From Carya illinoinensis (taxonomy: Eukaryota > Streptophyta > Magnoliopsida > Fagales > Juglandaceae), in the NCBI RefSeq assembly GCF_018687715.1, contig NC_056766.1, forward strand, positions 27,747,433 through 27,811,432: 64,000 nt of DNA, in the 5' to 3' direction. Under the pieces are notes generated by a model. That model searched no databases, had not been told where the DNA came from, and was given only the letters and a program-made list of their open reading frames with translations. Positions 10,724 to 23,147 of this stretch are shown here, in pieces. A program made the position numbers and the translations under genes. How positions within the stretch are numbered: the stretch's first letter is position 1; every line of letters begins with the position of its first letter.

Positions 10724-12016
10724 TGATTGAGCTGAATTAGCATTTTTAATGCTTTTGAAACCAATATATATTAATTCTTTCATTACTTTATCATTAGTTT
10801 TATATGGAAAAATGAATAAAACCAAGTTGTGATTTTAATTGATTAAAAACATGAATTTCTGCTCTAATTTTATCAACTGTTGATTAATATGGTTTATGGA
10901 AGCCGTCGCTCGAGCGAAGTCAGGCAGATTCAAATGCTCGACTTCCGCTCGACAGTGGGCTCGAGCGAGTTGCAGGAAAAGAGATCGCTCGAGCGGAGGC
11001 ATTTGGCCGCTCGAGCGAATTTAGGCAGAGTCGAACGCTCGATGTTCGCTCGACAGTCCGCTTGAGCAAACTTAGGCAGAGTTGAACACTCGATGTTCGC
11101 TCGACACTCCGCTCGAGCGAATATCATATTTTACAGATTAGGGTTTATTCCTCCGTCAGAGTATATAAATGATTTTTTACATCTTATGGCCGACTCTTGG
11201 CTGGGAAAACTCGGTTTTGAGTAGAGAAACACTGAGAATTCATTATTTTCCATTGAATTTCATTCCGATTCAGAGAGGAGGATTCATACAATCAATCATT
11301 CACGCAGCTACACAATTTCCACTAGATCATTCGCTCACACTGCAGCAGATTGAAGAACTCCATGAGAGGTCCAATTGCCACTGCAGCTCAGCCTCCTTGC
11401 TATTTCATCTCCATTCAATTGGCTTGATCTTTTCAATTGGCTTGATCTTTTCAATTCCCTACTTGCTATTTCATTTTAGTTTTGAGTTTCTGAATTATTT
11501 TGGAGAATTTTGATTTAGACGTTTGAGTAATTTATTTGTTATTCATTTAATTCATGTTATTTATTTTTATCATTTCGTTAAGCTTTCATTTTAATAGTGA
11601 TTACAATTACTGTGGTTTAATTTGAGAATTTGTGATTTGAATACAATGATGAACCCTAGAACATTGATTTTGGGGCTTTTCAATTTTCAGTGCATGTTTT
11701 GTCAATTACTTCCTAATTTAGTTTAATTCTTAATTTAGTTTTATTAATTTCTGAGTTTAATCTATTAGTCCTTTACATTCCGATCCGACAATCAAAATTC
11801 AAAAATATGAATCTAGTCCAAGACTAGTGTCCTCTCCCATCCATTGCACATACCATCATTTTATTTTCTCTTTGTGAAGTTTTTGACCCTTTTCAACGAG
11901 TTTGATTTCTAAGTAACTTTCCCCGAGGAGATGATCTAGGAATTTATTCCTAATTATTACACGACATCCTCCTGCACTTGGGATAGCTTTAGTGCTACTC
12001 ATTTTTGAGTGAGTCA
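10724..12016 (+). repeat. 3' LTR of the Athila-like element
   Basis: Begins TGATTGAGCTG and ends GAGTGAGTCA, followed by the TSD CATCC at 12017-12021. It aligns with the 5' LTR along its length. Differences include one fewer 51-bp U3 unit, loss of a short CGGCGGCTTTTGGCC segment at the array start, and a duplicated TTGGCTTGATCTTTTCAA at about 11420-11455. Confidence 0.93.
10907..11122. promoter_or_regulatory. 51-bp palindromic array, 3' LTR copy
   Basis: Two clear 51-bp units start at 11036 and 11087, with degenerate units before them. The TATA box follows at 11162. Same unit as at 3167-3303. Confidence 0.8.
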
Positions 12017-12021
12017 CATCC

Positions 12022-13548
12022 CATCAGGATCCAAAGTGTGATCTCGAGGTCTGAGAACCTCCAGAACTGCCGAGGTAGAGATGTTGTACTTCGTCTGAAA
12101 TGCCTAAACATCATTGGTAGTGACTGATGATAGCCAACTCTTTTCGATGAAATATAGGGCCTTAGGTTCAGAGGAGCTTTTTAGGGCCACAGAAAAGTTT
12201 GAGGAACAGAGGAGGAAGAAGGCAACAGAAGAGTGAAGTTTGGGGCACGACGAGGAAGGAAACTAGGAGGAGGAGCTTGAGAAATAGAGAGAACTGAAGA
12301 AAGGGCAACTCTGCAAGAACTTAGAGAAGAAGCATGCAATGGTGCAAAGGAGAGTGGGTGGAACCTTATATAGTGTTAGGTGTCTGGCGGGGCCACAAAA
12401 GTTGAGGCATCACCTGATATTGATGATGTAGGTAGAACACCTAGTGACTCCCAGTTGGCATGATTCAGAATAAATGTGAGAGGACACGGCTGGCACATGG
12501 GGAGCACGAGACAATGTGCAGCTTGGGACATGGAGACTTCCTACCGATCAATTTAAATGCCAGAAAGTTGGAAGGATTGCAAAAATCAAGGCGACGCATG
12601 CATCGATGACGATAGCAGGTGACCTCTAGAAACTCAACGGGCATGGATCTACACGGACATAGGAGCCTAATGACAGATGCATGGAAAGCATGGACCAATC
12701 AATAGTACGAGGCCAGACCAAGCCCAGCCATCAAAACTTAATGGGGCTACAAAAGCTTAGTAGCCCTCTAGCATTAAAGACAAGGTGAATGATTGCGGGG
12801 TACATGTTCGAGGAAGACAAATTGGGAATGTACGTTGAAAATTAGCGAAATACTATGAGGGGGGTTATCCTTGGGGATAAACCGAGCCTAACGGGCTCAG
12901 ACCGCAGAGCCTAGGAAGGCCCAAAGGCTAGAGGGCAAGGAATGGGATGAGCCAAACTAGGCCAGGGAGGCCTAGCAACTGAGGTAGCTGGACAGCACGT
13001 GCCAAACGGGAATTGCCTGACAACTCTAGTGGCCAATAAGTCTCTGCATGCAAGGACAAGAACAGTCCCTACCCAAGATACCCAGTGGCTAAGCATGTCC
13101 AGGAGTGTGTGCGCCTAACCGTGGACACGCCGCATTAAATAGGATACTGAGATGGGCACGCCACAGCCCCACGCCACCTTCAATGCTCCCTAGGATAGGC
13201 ACGCCATGACGTGCCTCCTGGAGTGTCAGTGGATGGCATGACCATGCCCCGCCACACTATTGCCTAATAGAAGGACTAACGGCGAGACCTGACCCGAGTA
13301 CAGACTAACACCCCATGATCTCCCTCGTGCAAGGAGCCTAGGCCAAATATAAATACCCCTCCCTCAGTGAGGGAAACTTCTGCTACACACTTACACTTTA
13401 TTCTCCACAGCCTACATAGAAAACCTTATGTTGACCATAGCATCAGAGGCATCCCTCACCACCCCAGATCTCTCATTTCTTCTTAGTTGTAGGTCATCAG
13501 GTTGGGGCATTCGTAGAGTTGCTCAGGCTGCGAAACACGACATCAACA
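12022..13548. other. Right part of the interrupted older gypsy element, with LTR-like DNA
   Basis: This continues the sequence that ended at 2830 before the Athila-like insertion. Bases 12022-12365 read on the minus strand as the upstream end of the antisense ORF. From about 12400 there is no coding signal. The stretch has a plus-strand TATA-like TATAAATA at 13348 and ends with CATCAACA at 13548, consistent with a plus-strand 3' LTR. I could not find its left boundary, a second copy, or a TSD, so the LTR reading is tentative. Confidence 0.4.
12366..12372 (-). promoter_or_regulatory. Possible TATA box of the antisense ORF
   Basis: On the minus strand this reads CACTATATAAGG. It is followed by a C/T-rich leader and then by the antisense gypsy-type ORF, which continues across the later insertion to 2830. 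Such ORFs need their own antisense promoter; the assignment is by position only. Confidence 0.35.
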
Positions 13549-14617
13549 ATAACATTAAAAAGTTCTTTAAAATTTAAAAAAAAAATGTCTAAAAATCTTA
13601 ATTTAAAATTAATATCATTTGTAGGATCTAGTCTACCTCTCACTCCCATATCAGACTAGAGATGAAGTCAGCTCAATGGTCTGTTTCTTTGTCTTCTTCA
13701 TGAAGGAACAAAAAACTCGTGTTTGAGTAGCTATCTGACTCAAGATATTAAGGCCAAGCTGGAGTATGATGTCCTTAATTTCCAGCTTCTCTCTTGGATA
13801 TTCAATCGTTTATTTATAATGTTTTCAAATTTTTATATAAAATATAATAAACTATTTAATTTTTATAAATTTTAAAATAAAAATTATATTTTAACGATAT
13901 TTTATTCAACTTTCATCGCATTATATCGAACGAGATTAGTCTTCACTTAGTCTTGGTGTTCTCCCATGCATTTTGGACCTCTAAACTTTTTCCTCTCACC
14001 CACTGTAGTTGTAAAACCACCATCACAAACAACGCCCATCGCTCGCTGGACTAATTGGTTAGCAATGTTTGGTGTTTGAGAATTTTGAGATAATTTTTTG
14101 AGATATATTTGTTTATGATTTTTTAAAATGAGAGAAATATTTGAATAATTTTTTTAAAAAAATTATTTATTAAGATTTTTGAAAGTGGAGATATATATAG
14201 GTAGAGTTGAAAATATGCTTGAAAATAACTTTTTAAGAGTATATTTTGTTTTGGTATTTGTAAAAAAACTTATTCTCAAGCCATTGTGTAGAACATGTAC
14301 TCCTAGTAAAATACTTACATGTCATAATTTAATTTAAAATATAAATTTTAAAATTTGAATCTTACAAATCAAATCTCACCATTAATTAAATGATATGGAT
14401 GGTGTGCTCTACAACCTACACACCATTTGGAGAATAAATTTTTTTTCCATAAAAATCGTTTTGATTTTTATGTTTGAATAATGATTAAATGAAAATTTAA
14501 AATGATATATATATTAATTCTAAGAAGTTTATAGTTTGAAAATCTCAAATTTATTAAAAATTGTTTTAAAAACTTTTGGTAACCAAACAAGGTCCTGGTT
14601 TAAGGTTGCAATGTCAG
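13549..14617. other. Non-coding AT-rich DNA, copy A of a diverged dispersed repeat
   Basis: No gene seen. Two blocks recur in the same order at 43850-44530: the stretch around TTAAAATTAATATCATTTGTA (13605) and the stretch around CTAAGAAGTTTATAGTTTGAAA (14520) ending in GGTAACCAAACAA. The copies are clearly diverged. Either an old non-coding transposon or a segmental duplication would explain this. Confidence 0.5.
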
Positions 14618-16785
14618 GTAAGTGTAACAGCCTGCTAGAAATTCAATGGTGAAATTTCTATAGTCTTTATTAGGAATCTCGTGAAAAATCCATAAGTTTT
14701 CATGAATCAACCAATCGAACAGGTTTTAGTCTGGCAACATAGTCGGTGTTATCACTCACTATGATGAAAGAATTGCGATTTTAATTATTTGAGATAGTTA
14801 GAAATGTATGAATATGTTACGGTCTGCACCACTAAACTCGGTTGATTATTTAGGATTTAATGGCACAATAACCCATTTTCATAATTTTGGATGAGACGAC
14901 TGTTTGAAACTGTGAATTTATTTTTAGAGGCAATTCGGGGTTGAGTTTTGGTAAACGATTTTCACTATAGGTTAATATGAATATTTAGAATTTTTTAATA
15001 CTAAGTTTATTACACATTTTTGTGGAGTGAATAGTAACCTAGATAAGCGTACTAAGTACAGTGTTTTCAAAATCACAGTGGGGAATATCCGAATTAGGCT
15101 AGAGAAGTTTTATTTGGATACTTGGCAAGATCGTAGCCACACATAGTGAATAGTATTAGGCAATTGGCACAAAAAGGAACCATTAGATGGATTTGTGAAG
15201 GAAATCAAGGTGTAAGATCATGCCACCTAAGCAAAACCTTTTTTATCTGATCAACCAAATTGAGCCAGATCAAAGAGGATTTCAAACCTAGTGAAACCCT
15301 AAATGGTTGGAATCCAATTGAAACCTCAAAAGTTTGGTTGAAACTGAAACCCTAAACGGTTTCCCCAAACCCTAAATTGGCCTTCAAACCCTTTTTGATC
15401 CAATTTCTAGCATTGTGTTTAATCACATGATTAAGTCACTTCCACATGCTATTAATTTCTCAAATACTTGTTATGACATCATTATCCAACCTTTTAAACT
15501 TTTGAAATTTGATTGGATCAGAAAAAATTGGATTTGGGCTTGATAGCATCTCAAACCCTAACCAAACCCCCTTTAAACCCCAAATTGAAGCCCACTTGGT
15601 TGAGGCCCACCAAGGCCCACGAATTTGGCCACCTTGGCAAAGCTTCTTGAAGAAGTTTCCTCCCCCACATGGTAGACTATTCACTGCCTTGGCTGCACTC
15701 AATAGTGCATTGATGAGATGGAGAAACCCACTCCATCAACCTCCATACCTCACAGCTTCTGCAGGCAGTCCTTTCCCCTCTCTATTCTCCACTTTATGTC
15801 ACACAACTACCTCCAATCAATGGTCATTCAAATCCATATCTTACCCCTCCAGAAGTATAGTTTCAAAGATATGATTGTTCTATGCAAGAGGATTTCAGTT
15901 AGGCCTAAGATTTGATGTTCTTGCATTTGATCCATGTTTTATGGAATTTTAGCCATGTGATTTTAAGTTTGATGGTTGGATATTCTTTAGGACACATTTT
16001 AAAACCATGTGATGCTTTATTTCGAAAATCTCACATTCTTAAGCCATTGATCAAGAGATTTATCAAAGCTAGTTGAGGAAAAAGTTTCTGTTTTTGGACT
16101 AAGTGTAAAACAAAACTCCAAGTTTTATTTTGAAATTTTTGTGACTTTATTTTGATGGTTTAAAGCATTTTTGATCTAAGGACGATGTTATGAATATGTT
16201 GGAAGTAAGATTTGAGTTTTTTGGAATTCTTAGAGATGTTTTGATGAAGGGTCAAAGCTTGTGATTCAAGTGTTTGGATCTTTTTACAAAAAGTTTAGTG
16301 TTGATTATTAGCTTTTTCTAAATGGATGTTTGAAGTATGGTTTTAAACTTAGGATAGTAAGATTGTTGTTGCAAAATTTTGGTTTAAGCAAGAGTTTTGA
16401 AGTTGGAAGGAATTGCAATAAAAATCAAGAGAAATGGCCTATAGATGTTTCGGCCATAGTATGTTTTCCATAGTTGGGATTTGTTTTAAATTTTTCTAAG
16501 TTGATATTTGAGTTTAGGACAAAATTTACATGTGGAATGTAAATTTTGAAAACTTTTGGAGTTAGGATGTGAAATTCTTAAGTTAAGGGTAAAATGGTTA
16601 TTTTCCCATATGTAGAGGGTAAAATGATAATTTTACTCTAAGTTAGCTTGTTCTCATGTTTCTAATTGTTAGTAATTAAATTTCTAACTTTTAGAATACC
16701 CTTTTACAGTTTTTCATATTTTGCGCTTTATTCTCGTAGAACGTGACGATTGAAATAAATTAATTCTTAAATTACTATCAGTTTA

Positions 16786-17080
16786 TTATGTATGTGTGAT
16801 GGGTAAGGGAACTACAGCTTATATATGTGTGATGGCATATATGTATGTTATCATATATGCCATGTCATGCCACGTCATTACATATTTATCTGTTATGTAT
16901 GATTTATTCTGTTATGAATATTTATCTATTACACAATCTATTCTGTCATGTATTGTTATATGTTATAAGTATGCCAAGTTAAGTATGTCATATGTTACAT
17001 GTATGTCATATCATATACTATTCATTGTTGCAAGTATGTCATGTTAAGTATGATATCTGTTACATGTTCGGTCATGTTAC
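16786..17080 (+). repeat. Low-complexity ATGTTA/TATGTC tract
   Basis: Irregular repeats of TATGT, GTCATGT and AAGTATG inside the long solo LTR. Open frames here are an artefact of the short repeat. Confidence 0.6.
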
Positions 17081-17144
17081 GAAATGTTTCCATCTCAAGT
17101 AAGTCATGTCTTTCGAGTTACGTTTAAGTTAGTTATGTCTAGCA

Positions 17145-17600
17145 TACTCGCGATGTAATCATTATGATTGTCTGAGCATTTCCACTTGTATTTCACACGA
17201 GGTACTTTTGGCGAAATCATTCTGATTGTTAGGGTATCTTATTTAAAATACTCGTGATGGAATCATTATGATTGTCAGAGTATTATTAGGTGCTCCTGGT
17301 GTAATCATTTTAATTGCTAGGGTATGTGTTTTAAAACTAGTGATGGAATAATTCTGATTGTCAGAGTATTACTAGGTACTCCTGGTGTAATCATTCTGAT
17401 TGCTAGGATACGTATTTTAAAATATTCGTGATGTAATCATTTTGATTGTCAGAGTATTACTATGTACTCCGGGTGTAATCATTTTGATTGCTAGGGTACG
17501 TGTTTTAAAATACTCATAATAGAATCATTCTGATTATTTGAGTATCTTTGATGGAATATGTTAGATGGAATCATTTTGATTGTTTAATATTTTTGATGAA
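17145..17600 (+). repeat. 86-88-bp tandem repeat in the solo LTR
   Basis: Homologous marks (TGATGG or its variants) at 17255, 17341, 17429 and 17517 give periods of 86, 88 and 88. Each unit contains two variants of 'TAATCATTNTGATTG', about 45 bases apart, so the unit is itself an old dimer. Partial units extend to both sides. The repeat ends shortly before the hAT-like insertion. Confidence 0.75.
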
Positions 17601-17643
17601 ATGACTGGCAGAATCATTTTAATTGTCAGAATTCAAGTACAAG

Positions 17644-18044
17644 TAGGGGTGTATAGGAACCGACGCCACCGGACGCCACCAGCCGCGTCCGACGGGAACC
17701 GATCGGCTGCGTCAGGAATCGGCCGGAACCGCCGATGAACCGGTCGGCGGATGGCAAATATTCTTCAAAACTGACCAATATTGGTTCGGCAGCGATTTGA
17801 CCCTGGTTCAAACCGCTGAACCGGCCGACTTAATAAGGTTTATTATTTTGATTTATATCTTACTTAAACGACGCCGTTTCACTTAAGTGAAACGGCGTAG
17901 TTTAAGATCTGCAGTTAAAAAAAAAAATTAATGAAACGGTGCCGTTTGGCTTAAGCCAAACAGTGCCGTTTCATTTTAGGGTTTAAACTAAACTCCATCT
18001 TCTTCCTCGATTTTCTTCTCCTTTATTCATCAGACGCCGCCCCC

Positions 18045-18130
<86 letters not shown>

Positions 18131-18424
18131 GGCGCAGCATGGCAGGTCAGAGGGCCTCTCTCTCTCTCACTCTCAAATCGCAGTGTCGCGACTCGCACCT
18201 CTCGGCTCTCGGCGTCCTCTCTCACCCAGTCGGCAGTGCGGCATCATCGCCTAAAAATAAGCTCCGTCGCCACCGAAGACGTCGACGAACCGACCGGAGT
18301 GACGCCGAGACCGATGTAGACGGTTTTCTCCCCTTTAAACGGCTGGTTTCGGTCGAGATTTCTCCTCTTTTAAAGATATCGGTTCGGTTTCGGTTTTGGA
18401 CCGGATGATTGGTTTTCACCCCTA
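17644..18424. mobile_element. hAT-like non-autonomous element, 8-bp TSD
   Basis: Terminal TAGGGGTG and CACCCCTA are flanked by the 8-bp duplication AGTACAAG (17636-17643 and 18425-18432). The ends fit the hAT consensus YARNG. At 781 bp it has no transposase. It contains two palindromic AAACGGCGCCGTTT-type blocks (about 17865-17975), a long CT tract and terminal GGTTCGG-rich repeats. It sits inside the solo LTR. Confidence 0.85.
18047..18128 (+). repeat. (CT)n microsatellite
   Basis: About 80 bases of uninterrupted CT repeats inside the hAT-like element. Confidence 0.95.
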
Positions 18425-18429
18425 AGTAC

Positions 18430-19020
18430 AAGTTCATGTTAAGTAAAGAGGCAAAATTCTAAGTTTATGTTAAGTCAAGTTTCAGATCATATGCATGTTA
18501 AGTCAAGTTTCAAATCAAGTTCATGTTATGTTATGTTATGTTCACGTTCACGTTAAGTTTCAAGTTCATGTTCATATCATGTTATGTTCACGTTTATGTT
18601 ATGTTCAAGGTCATGTTCATATTATGTTATGCTCATGTTCACGTTAAATTTGAAGTTCAAGTTCATATGTTCAAGCTCACGTTCATGTTATGTACAAGTT
18701 CATATTCATGTCATATTATGTTCACGTACATATTTTGTTCAAGTTCAAGTTCAAGTTTATGTTATGTTCACATTCACATTAAATCTCAAGTTCACCTTTA
18801 TGTCATGTTATGCTCAGGTTTGTGTTAAGTTCATGTTCATGTTTATGTTATATATGTTTATGTTCATGCTATGTTTCAAGTCCATCTTATGTTTCAAGTT
18901 CGCGTTCATGTTATGTTGCTAGTCCATGTTATGTTTTAAGTTCAAGTTCATGTCATGTCAAGTAAAATTCAGTTTACATTTTAGTTCAGGTTACATCAGT
19001 TATGCCATGCTATATGTCAA
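18430..19020 (+). repeat. Low-complexity CAAGTTCATGTTATGTT tract
   Basis: Irregular repeats of AAGTTCATGTT and TTATGTTC. It is the continuation, past the hAT-like insertion, of the low-complexity part of the solo LTR. Open frames in it are not genes. Confidence 0.6.
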
Positions 19021-19597
19021 GTTATGCTATGCTTACTTACGATTTTAATTATGCATTCATGCTTTTACTTCCATGCATGTATCATTAAACTATGTGGGAG
19101 TTTTCTGTTAACTTACTAAGATTTATAATCAAATCTCACTGTAGTAGTCCCAACTACCATTCCCCCTGACTGGTAGATTTTGTTACAAAACCCGAAGGAG
19201 AATCGGAATCTGACCAACTGAATACGGTCGACTAAGCTACGGTGCGGCGTCGGTGATGGCATAGTATTTAACTTAGGTTACTACTTGTACTTATGGAGTT
19301 GTATCTCCAGTACTCTTTTGATCACAACCATTTTGGACTGGTGTTGTGATTATGGCTATTTAGTATGCCTTTATGTATGAAGTATGTTTCAAGTATTTGG
19401 GATATTTTTAGTCTGGTGCATAGTATTGCTAAAGAAAAAACAAATTTATCTGCTGTGAATATTGCATAATGCTAGATGCATCTTAGGAACATTGCATCTT
19501 ATATGTCATGAACGGAGGTAAGTAACCTTGTATTGCATGTCCCGACACTTCAGATGTCCATTCGATCTCAAGCGAAATTTGGGGGCGTCACAGTAAG

Positions 19598-21750
19598 TAA
19601 TATTGGTAGTGCACCCAATGTTGCCTCCTAACTAACAGGGATTCTCAACTTTTAGCCACGAATAGAATTTGGGTCCAAAACATCGATAACCTCAACTCAA
19701 AGGGCATAACAGTGTGTCATTGCCAATGAAAAGCGATAATAGTTCATTGGATATTATGAAATGGTTTAATTTCTTTATAAATAAATGTACAAGATGCAGA
19801 AAATGTTTTTATAAGGATGTAAAACATTTTTAAAGAAAAATCATAACTTTTAATGTTTTCAAAGAAAAACATATTTTATGTATAATAGAGGAGTAATGAA
19901 TGCATGAATGAAATCCTATGTTAGTATATTCTTACATTATGAAGTAATACTTAGTATTCGACTCATTATTTATTTTTATGCATGCACCTTCTTGGAACAA
20001 AATGGGGACGAAGTGCTAGGACAAATATAGCCCAAGCAAAAGGTGACACAAGCCTAGGCAGGTTTTAATAAATGTATGAACACATATTTTGTAAAAATAG
20101 ACATTGTATTTATTTTAATGAATTTCACTGTAAACTCTCTTTTAAATTTTTTAATCAAATTTTAATTTTAACTATAGGATCATTTATATCCTGGGAAGGA
20201 AATCAAAAATTATAAAAAGTTCAATAATTCACATCTTATTTCCTAAAACTATTTCTTAAAGTTCCATCATTCAAGGACGGGTGTAACATATGTGTCAAAA
20301 AGGTAAAGGTGGTGACCATTTCTTGAATTAATTAATAGGTGGTGACCAAAGTCTCAACCATTTTTGTATATTTTTCTTTGGTTATTATTGCACTACTCTT
20401 ATATGTATGGTTATTGGAATAATCAGTTAGATGCATACCTGGATATACAATTAAAAATAAGGTAAGAAACATTATTAATTATGTTTCTTTCTTTCGTTCT
20501 TCCCTCTCTTGTAACATTAATTTTTTAGAATTGAAATCCTCTTCAATTGAGTCCCGACAAGTGTAATTTGTTTTTTCTTTTTTTATGTATTTTTAAAATA
20601 CTCTTAAATATTTAAAAAAATCATAATATTTATAAAAAGTACTTAATAACTAAGTAAAAAACAATCTCGAAAAAAATTCTCGAGACTCATTATCTGTATC
20701 CAAACATTTCATTTCATTCAAATGGACAAGTATGGTTTTGACATTTTTTGAGAAACTACAATTTGACCATGGTAGAGTTTCAGAGTGAACCATGAAAACT
20801 CATAGAACAGCACTAATAATTATCCCATCATCATGTCTGTCCTAGATATTTGTTAGATAATTATTAGATATTGTCCTTTAATTAGTCTAGTGAGAGTTTC
20901 CTATTTTAGCCGACTATAAAAAATAAAATATAAAAAAAATTGTAAAAGAATAAAAATATTTTTTATTTTGAAGAAAAAGGCTGTCATGTGTTTTTTTAAA
21001 TGTTAATAAAAAATTGGAGTTTTCTGAAGAAGAGAGAAAAATAACAAACAGAGATAGCAATAGAGAAAAGAAAACCCAAGAAGATAAATTCTCAACTATT
21101 TTTTAAGAAAAGTTAGATTTTCAATATTTTCATACCACGAGAGAGGTGGTACAATTCAATTGATTTTAAAATGGAATAAAAATTAAAATTTCATTAAACA
21201 AATTGCGAATTATGTCTTCATCAAAAGCTATTTTCATACTTTAGAGTATGAACATAATAACACCCAAAAATCTACTCAATTATTATACAAAACCTTCATT
21301 AAAAAAATAGAGATAAAAAAAGCACAAAAAACAAGTGCATTTTCTCGTCAAGCCAATGGACTTAATTTGTTCTCAAAACTCGCAACTCCATCGTCTACAT
21401 GAACGTGCGAGCCGTTGATTTGGATCTTCACTTACTAGTCATGATGTGGTATCTTCTCCAACACCTCTGATCCCACTATTTCATGTTAATGATGAAGATT
21501 ATATATCGAATAAAAATAAGATTTGCACATACAAGACAAATTGAAAAAGTAAATCAATAATTTCCTTGTGTTTGTAGCAATTGTGTGTGTTGCTTGGTTT
21601 TGTTATGGGTTGAGTAGGTCGCATTATCATCTTCAATATCTTAGTCTCTTTTATATGGCTACCTCCCTCTTCTATTACACTTTGAACAATCTCTTAGCGT
21701 AGCCTACTTAGTAGCTCTCATATCATAATCGTCTTATGCTTAGTTTGCTA
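19598..21750. other. AT-rich intergenic DNA, no gene seen
   Basis: No ORF with homology, no clear repeat boundary and no RNA gene. It continues the sequence that ended at 14617 before the solo-LTR insertion. Confidence 0.6.
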
Positions 21751-22129
21751 TATTCACATAGGGCTGTAAATGAGTCATTTTGATCGATAATCCACTCACT
21801 ACTTTCTCAATTAAACTTGAATTGAACTCGACTTGTGAAAAAATAGCTCACCCGTGATAGCAGATACTCGTTCTATTAGTAAATGACACGTACCTGACTA
21901 AACTCGATTTGACTCGGCTAAGGCTCGTTAAGATACCCTTGTTTATCCTCGAGTCCAATCTTTAGCTTGTACTTGATTAAAGCTCATTCATACTTTTTTT
22001 AAAAAGCACATTCATACATTGATTCTATTTTTATTTTTGATGAAAAGATGGCATATATTGATAGAGATATTAAACCAAAGTATGAATACAAAAGAGGACA
22101 AAGTCAAAATAAGTGGTATAACCACTGAT

Positions 22130-22993
22130 GCTAAGAGCATTCTTGCTTGAGGCATGAGCAACTAAGTTGTTAGTTCTTACAGTGTGCCTTACTAACCAAA
22201 CACTAAAAGCATTAAAGGGTGGATAGAGTGTCAGCTATCAACTGGCCTACACAGGTGTGTGAGTCTAATGATGAGTTCAAACCATTAACAACCTACAGTG
22301 AATCTCCCTCCAAGATCACATTTTGATAACCAATAGATTTGCAGAAAAAGGATGCTTGTAATGCAACTAATGCTTCAGCCAAGAAGGGGTCGGGAAAAGG
22401 TTATGTTGCATCCTCATGGTAGCAAGAATCTAACCCTTACTGCCTCTTATTATATCACCTACACCCACCTTGCAAACTATTTTATCAAGTGCCACATCCC
22501 AGTTCAACTTGCCTCTGCCTTGAGGTGGAGCTTCCCACTTTGAAGACCGTTGCCTGGTAGTTGCTAAAGTATTCTGCTATTGGGAGTTCTGCTGCAGTTC
22601 CGCTACCAAGTGGACTGATTGCTGGGCAACAACCGATGGGTGAAGGAACAGATCCTTGAACACCATATCGTTTCTTATCTTCCATATAAACCATGAGGTA
22701 ATGGAGAATGACATCATCTTCTCATGTGCCAAGTTCTCCATAAAACCAGCAACTAGGTCTTTGAACTAATGAAATTGTGGGCTTGCTTTCTATAATTTTC
22801 TACTGCTTTGACCCCACATATCTCTGGCTGAAGGGCAATCCCATAGGATGTTTTCCACTATCTTTGGTTGTAGCTTGCAGATGGGGCATGCTAGGTCCTC
22901 CAAGAGATTTCTCTTCAACGGGTTAGCTCGAGTAGGTAAGGCATTGAGACATGCTCTCCAAAGAAAGGTTTTAGCTGCATTGGAAATTTTCAA
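22130..22993 (-). pseudogene. LINE ORF2 C-terminal part: zf-RVT and RNase H-like
   Basis: 22993-22790 reads SNAAKTFLWRACLNALPTRA, then CPICKLQPKIVENILWDCPSA. This is the zinc-binding region of plant LINE reverse transcriptases (PF13966 type: C-x2-C ... H-or-N ... C). Further on, 22560-22130 retains pieces of an RNase H-like domain (EGDSL-type motif, NNLVAH near the end) in several frames. It is the 3' end of the ORF2 that begins at 33312. Stops and shifts are frequent. Confidence 0.75.
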
Positions 22994-23147
22994 GTTCTTG
23001 AGCTTGGTCTAGGAGTCTTGGGAGTTGCTTGGGGTAGGAGTTTAGTGAGTAGATGGTAGGCACTCTTTACACTGAACTCACCTGAGTTTGTGCACCTTCA
23101 AATAAGACTATCATGCTTGGGGTAGGAGTTTAAGGGTATGTCACTAA

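Larger units (their letters stand above)
2831..12016 (+). mobile_element. Athila-like Ty3/gypsy LTR retrotransposon, complete but decayed
   Basis: The 9186-bp element has TG...CA LTRs of 1359 bp (2831-4189) and 1293 bp (10724-12016). The 5-bp duplication CATCC occurs at 2826-2830 and 12017-12021. Order: LTR, primer site matching the 3' end of tRNA-Asp, gag, protease, RT, RNase H, integrase, about 1 kb of non-coding DNA, polypurine tract, LTR. Integrase follows RNase H, the Ty3/gypsy order. Long LTRs, the tRNA-Asp primer and the DLGSS protease motif suit the Athila/Tat branch. No envelope-like ORF is seen after integrase. At least eight in-frame stops and several frameshifts mean it cannot encode its own proteins. 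The two LTRs differ at many sites, so it is older than the copia element at 25723. Confidence 0.93.
14623..19592 (+). mobile_element. Very long solo LTR (Del/Tekay-like) with TSD
   Basis: Starts TGTAACAGCC and ends GGGGGCGTCACA, the typical ends of Del/Tekay chromovirus LTRs. It is flanked by the 5-bp duplication GTAAG at 14618-14622 and 19593-19597. The span is 4970 bp; removing the inserted hAT-like element and its duplicated 8 bases leaves about 4.2 kb. There is no second copy of the ends, no primer site and no gag-pol inside, so this is a solo LTR left by LTR-LTR recombination. The interior has an 86-88-bp tandem array and long ATGTTA/CAAGTTC-rich low-complexity tracts. Family placement is from end motifs only. 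Confidence 0.75.

Noticed and set aside
15509..15874. 121-codon open frame
   Set aside because: It lies inside the long solo LTR, shows no domain, and overlaps an antisense open frame; chance reading.
17145..17600. Tandem array considered as a CRISPR array
   Set aside because: Units are contiguous with no unique spacers, in a plant LTR; it is a plain tandem repeat.
18139..18408. 89-codon open frame, Arg-rich
   Set aside because: It starts after the CT tract in the non-autonomous hAT-like element; no homology, and the minus strand is equally open.
18523..18922. Open frames of 101 and 112 codons with Cys/Tyr/Phe repeats
   Set aside because: Product of the CAAGTTCATGTT low-complexity tract.
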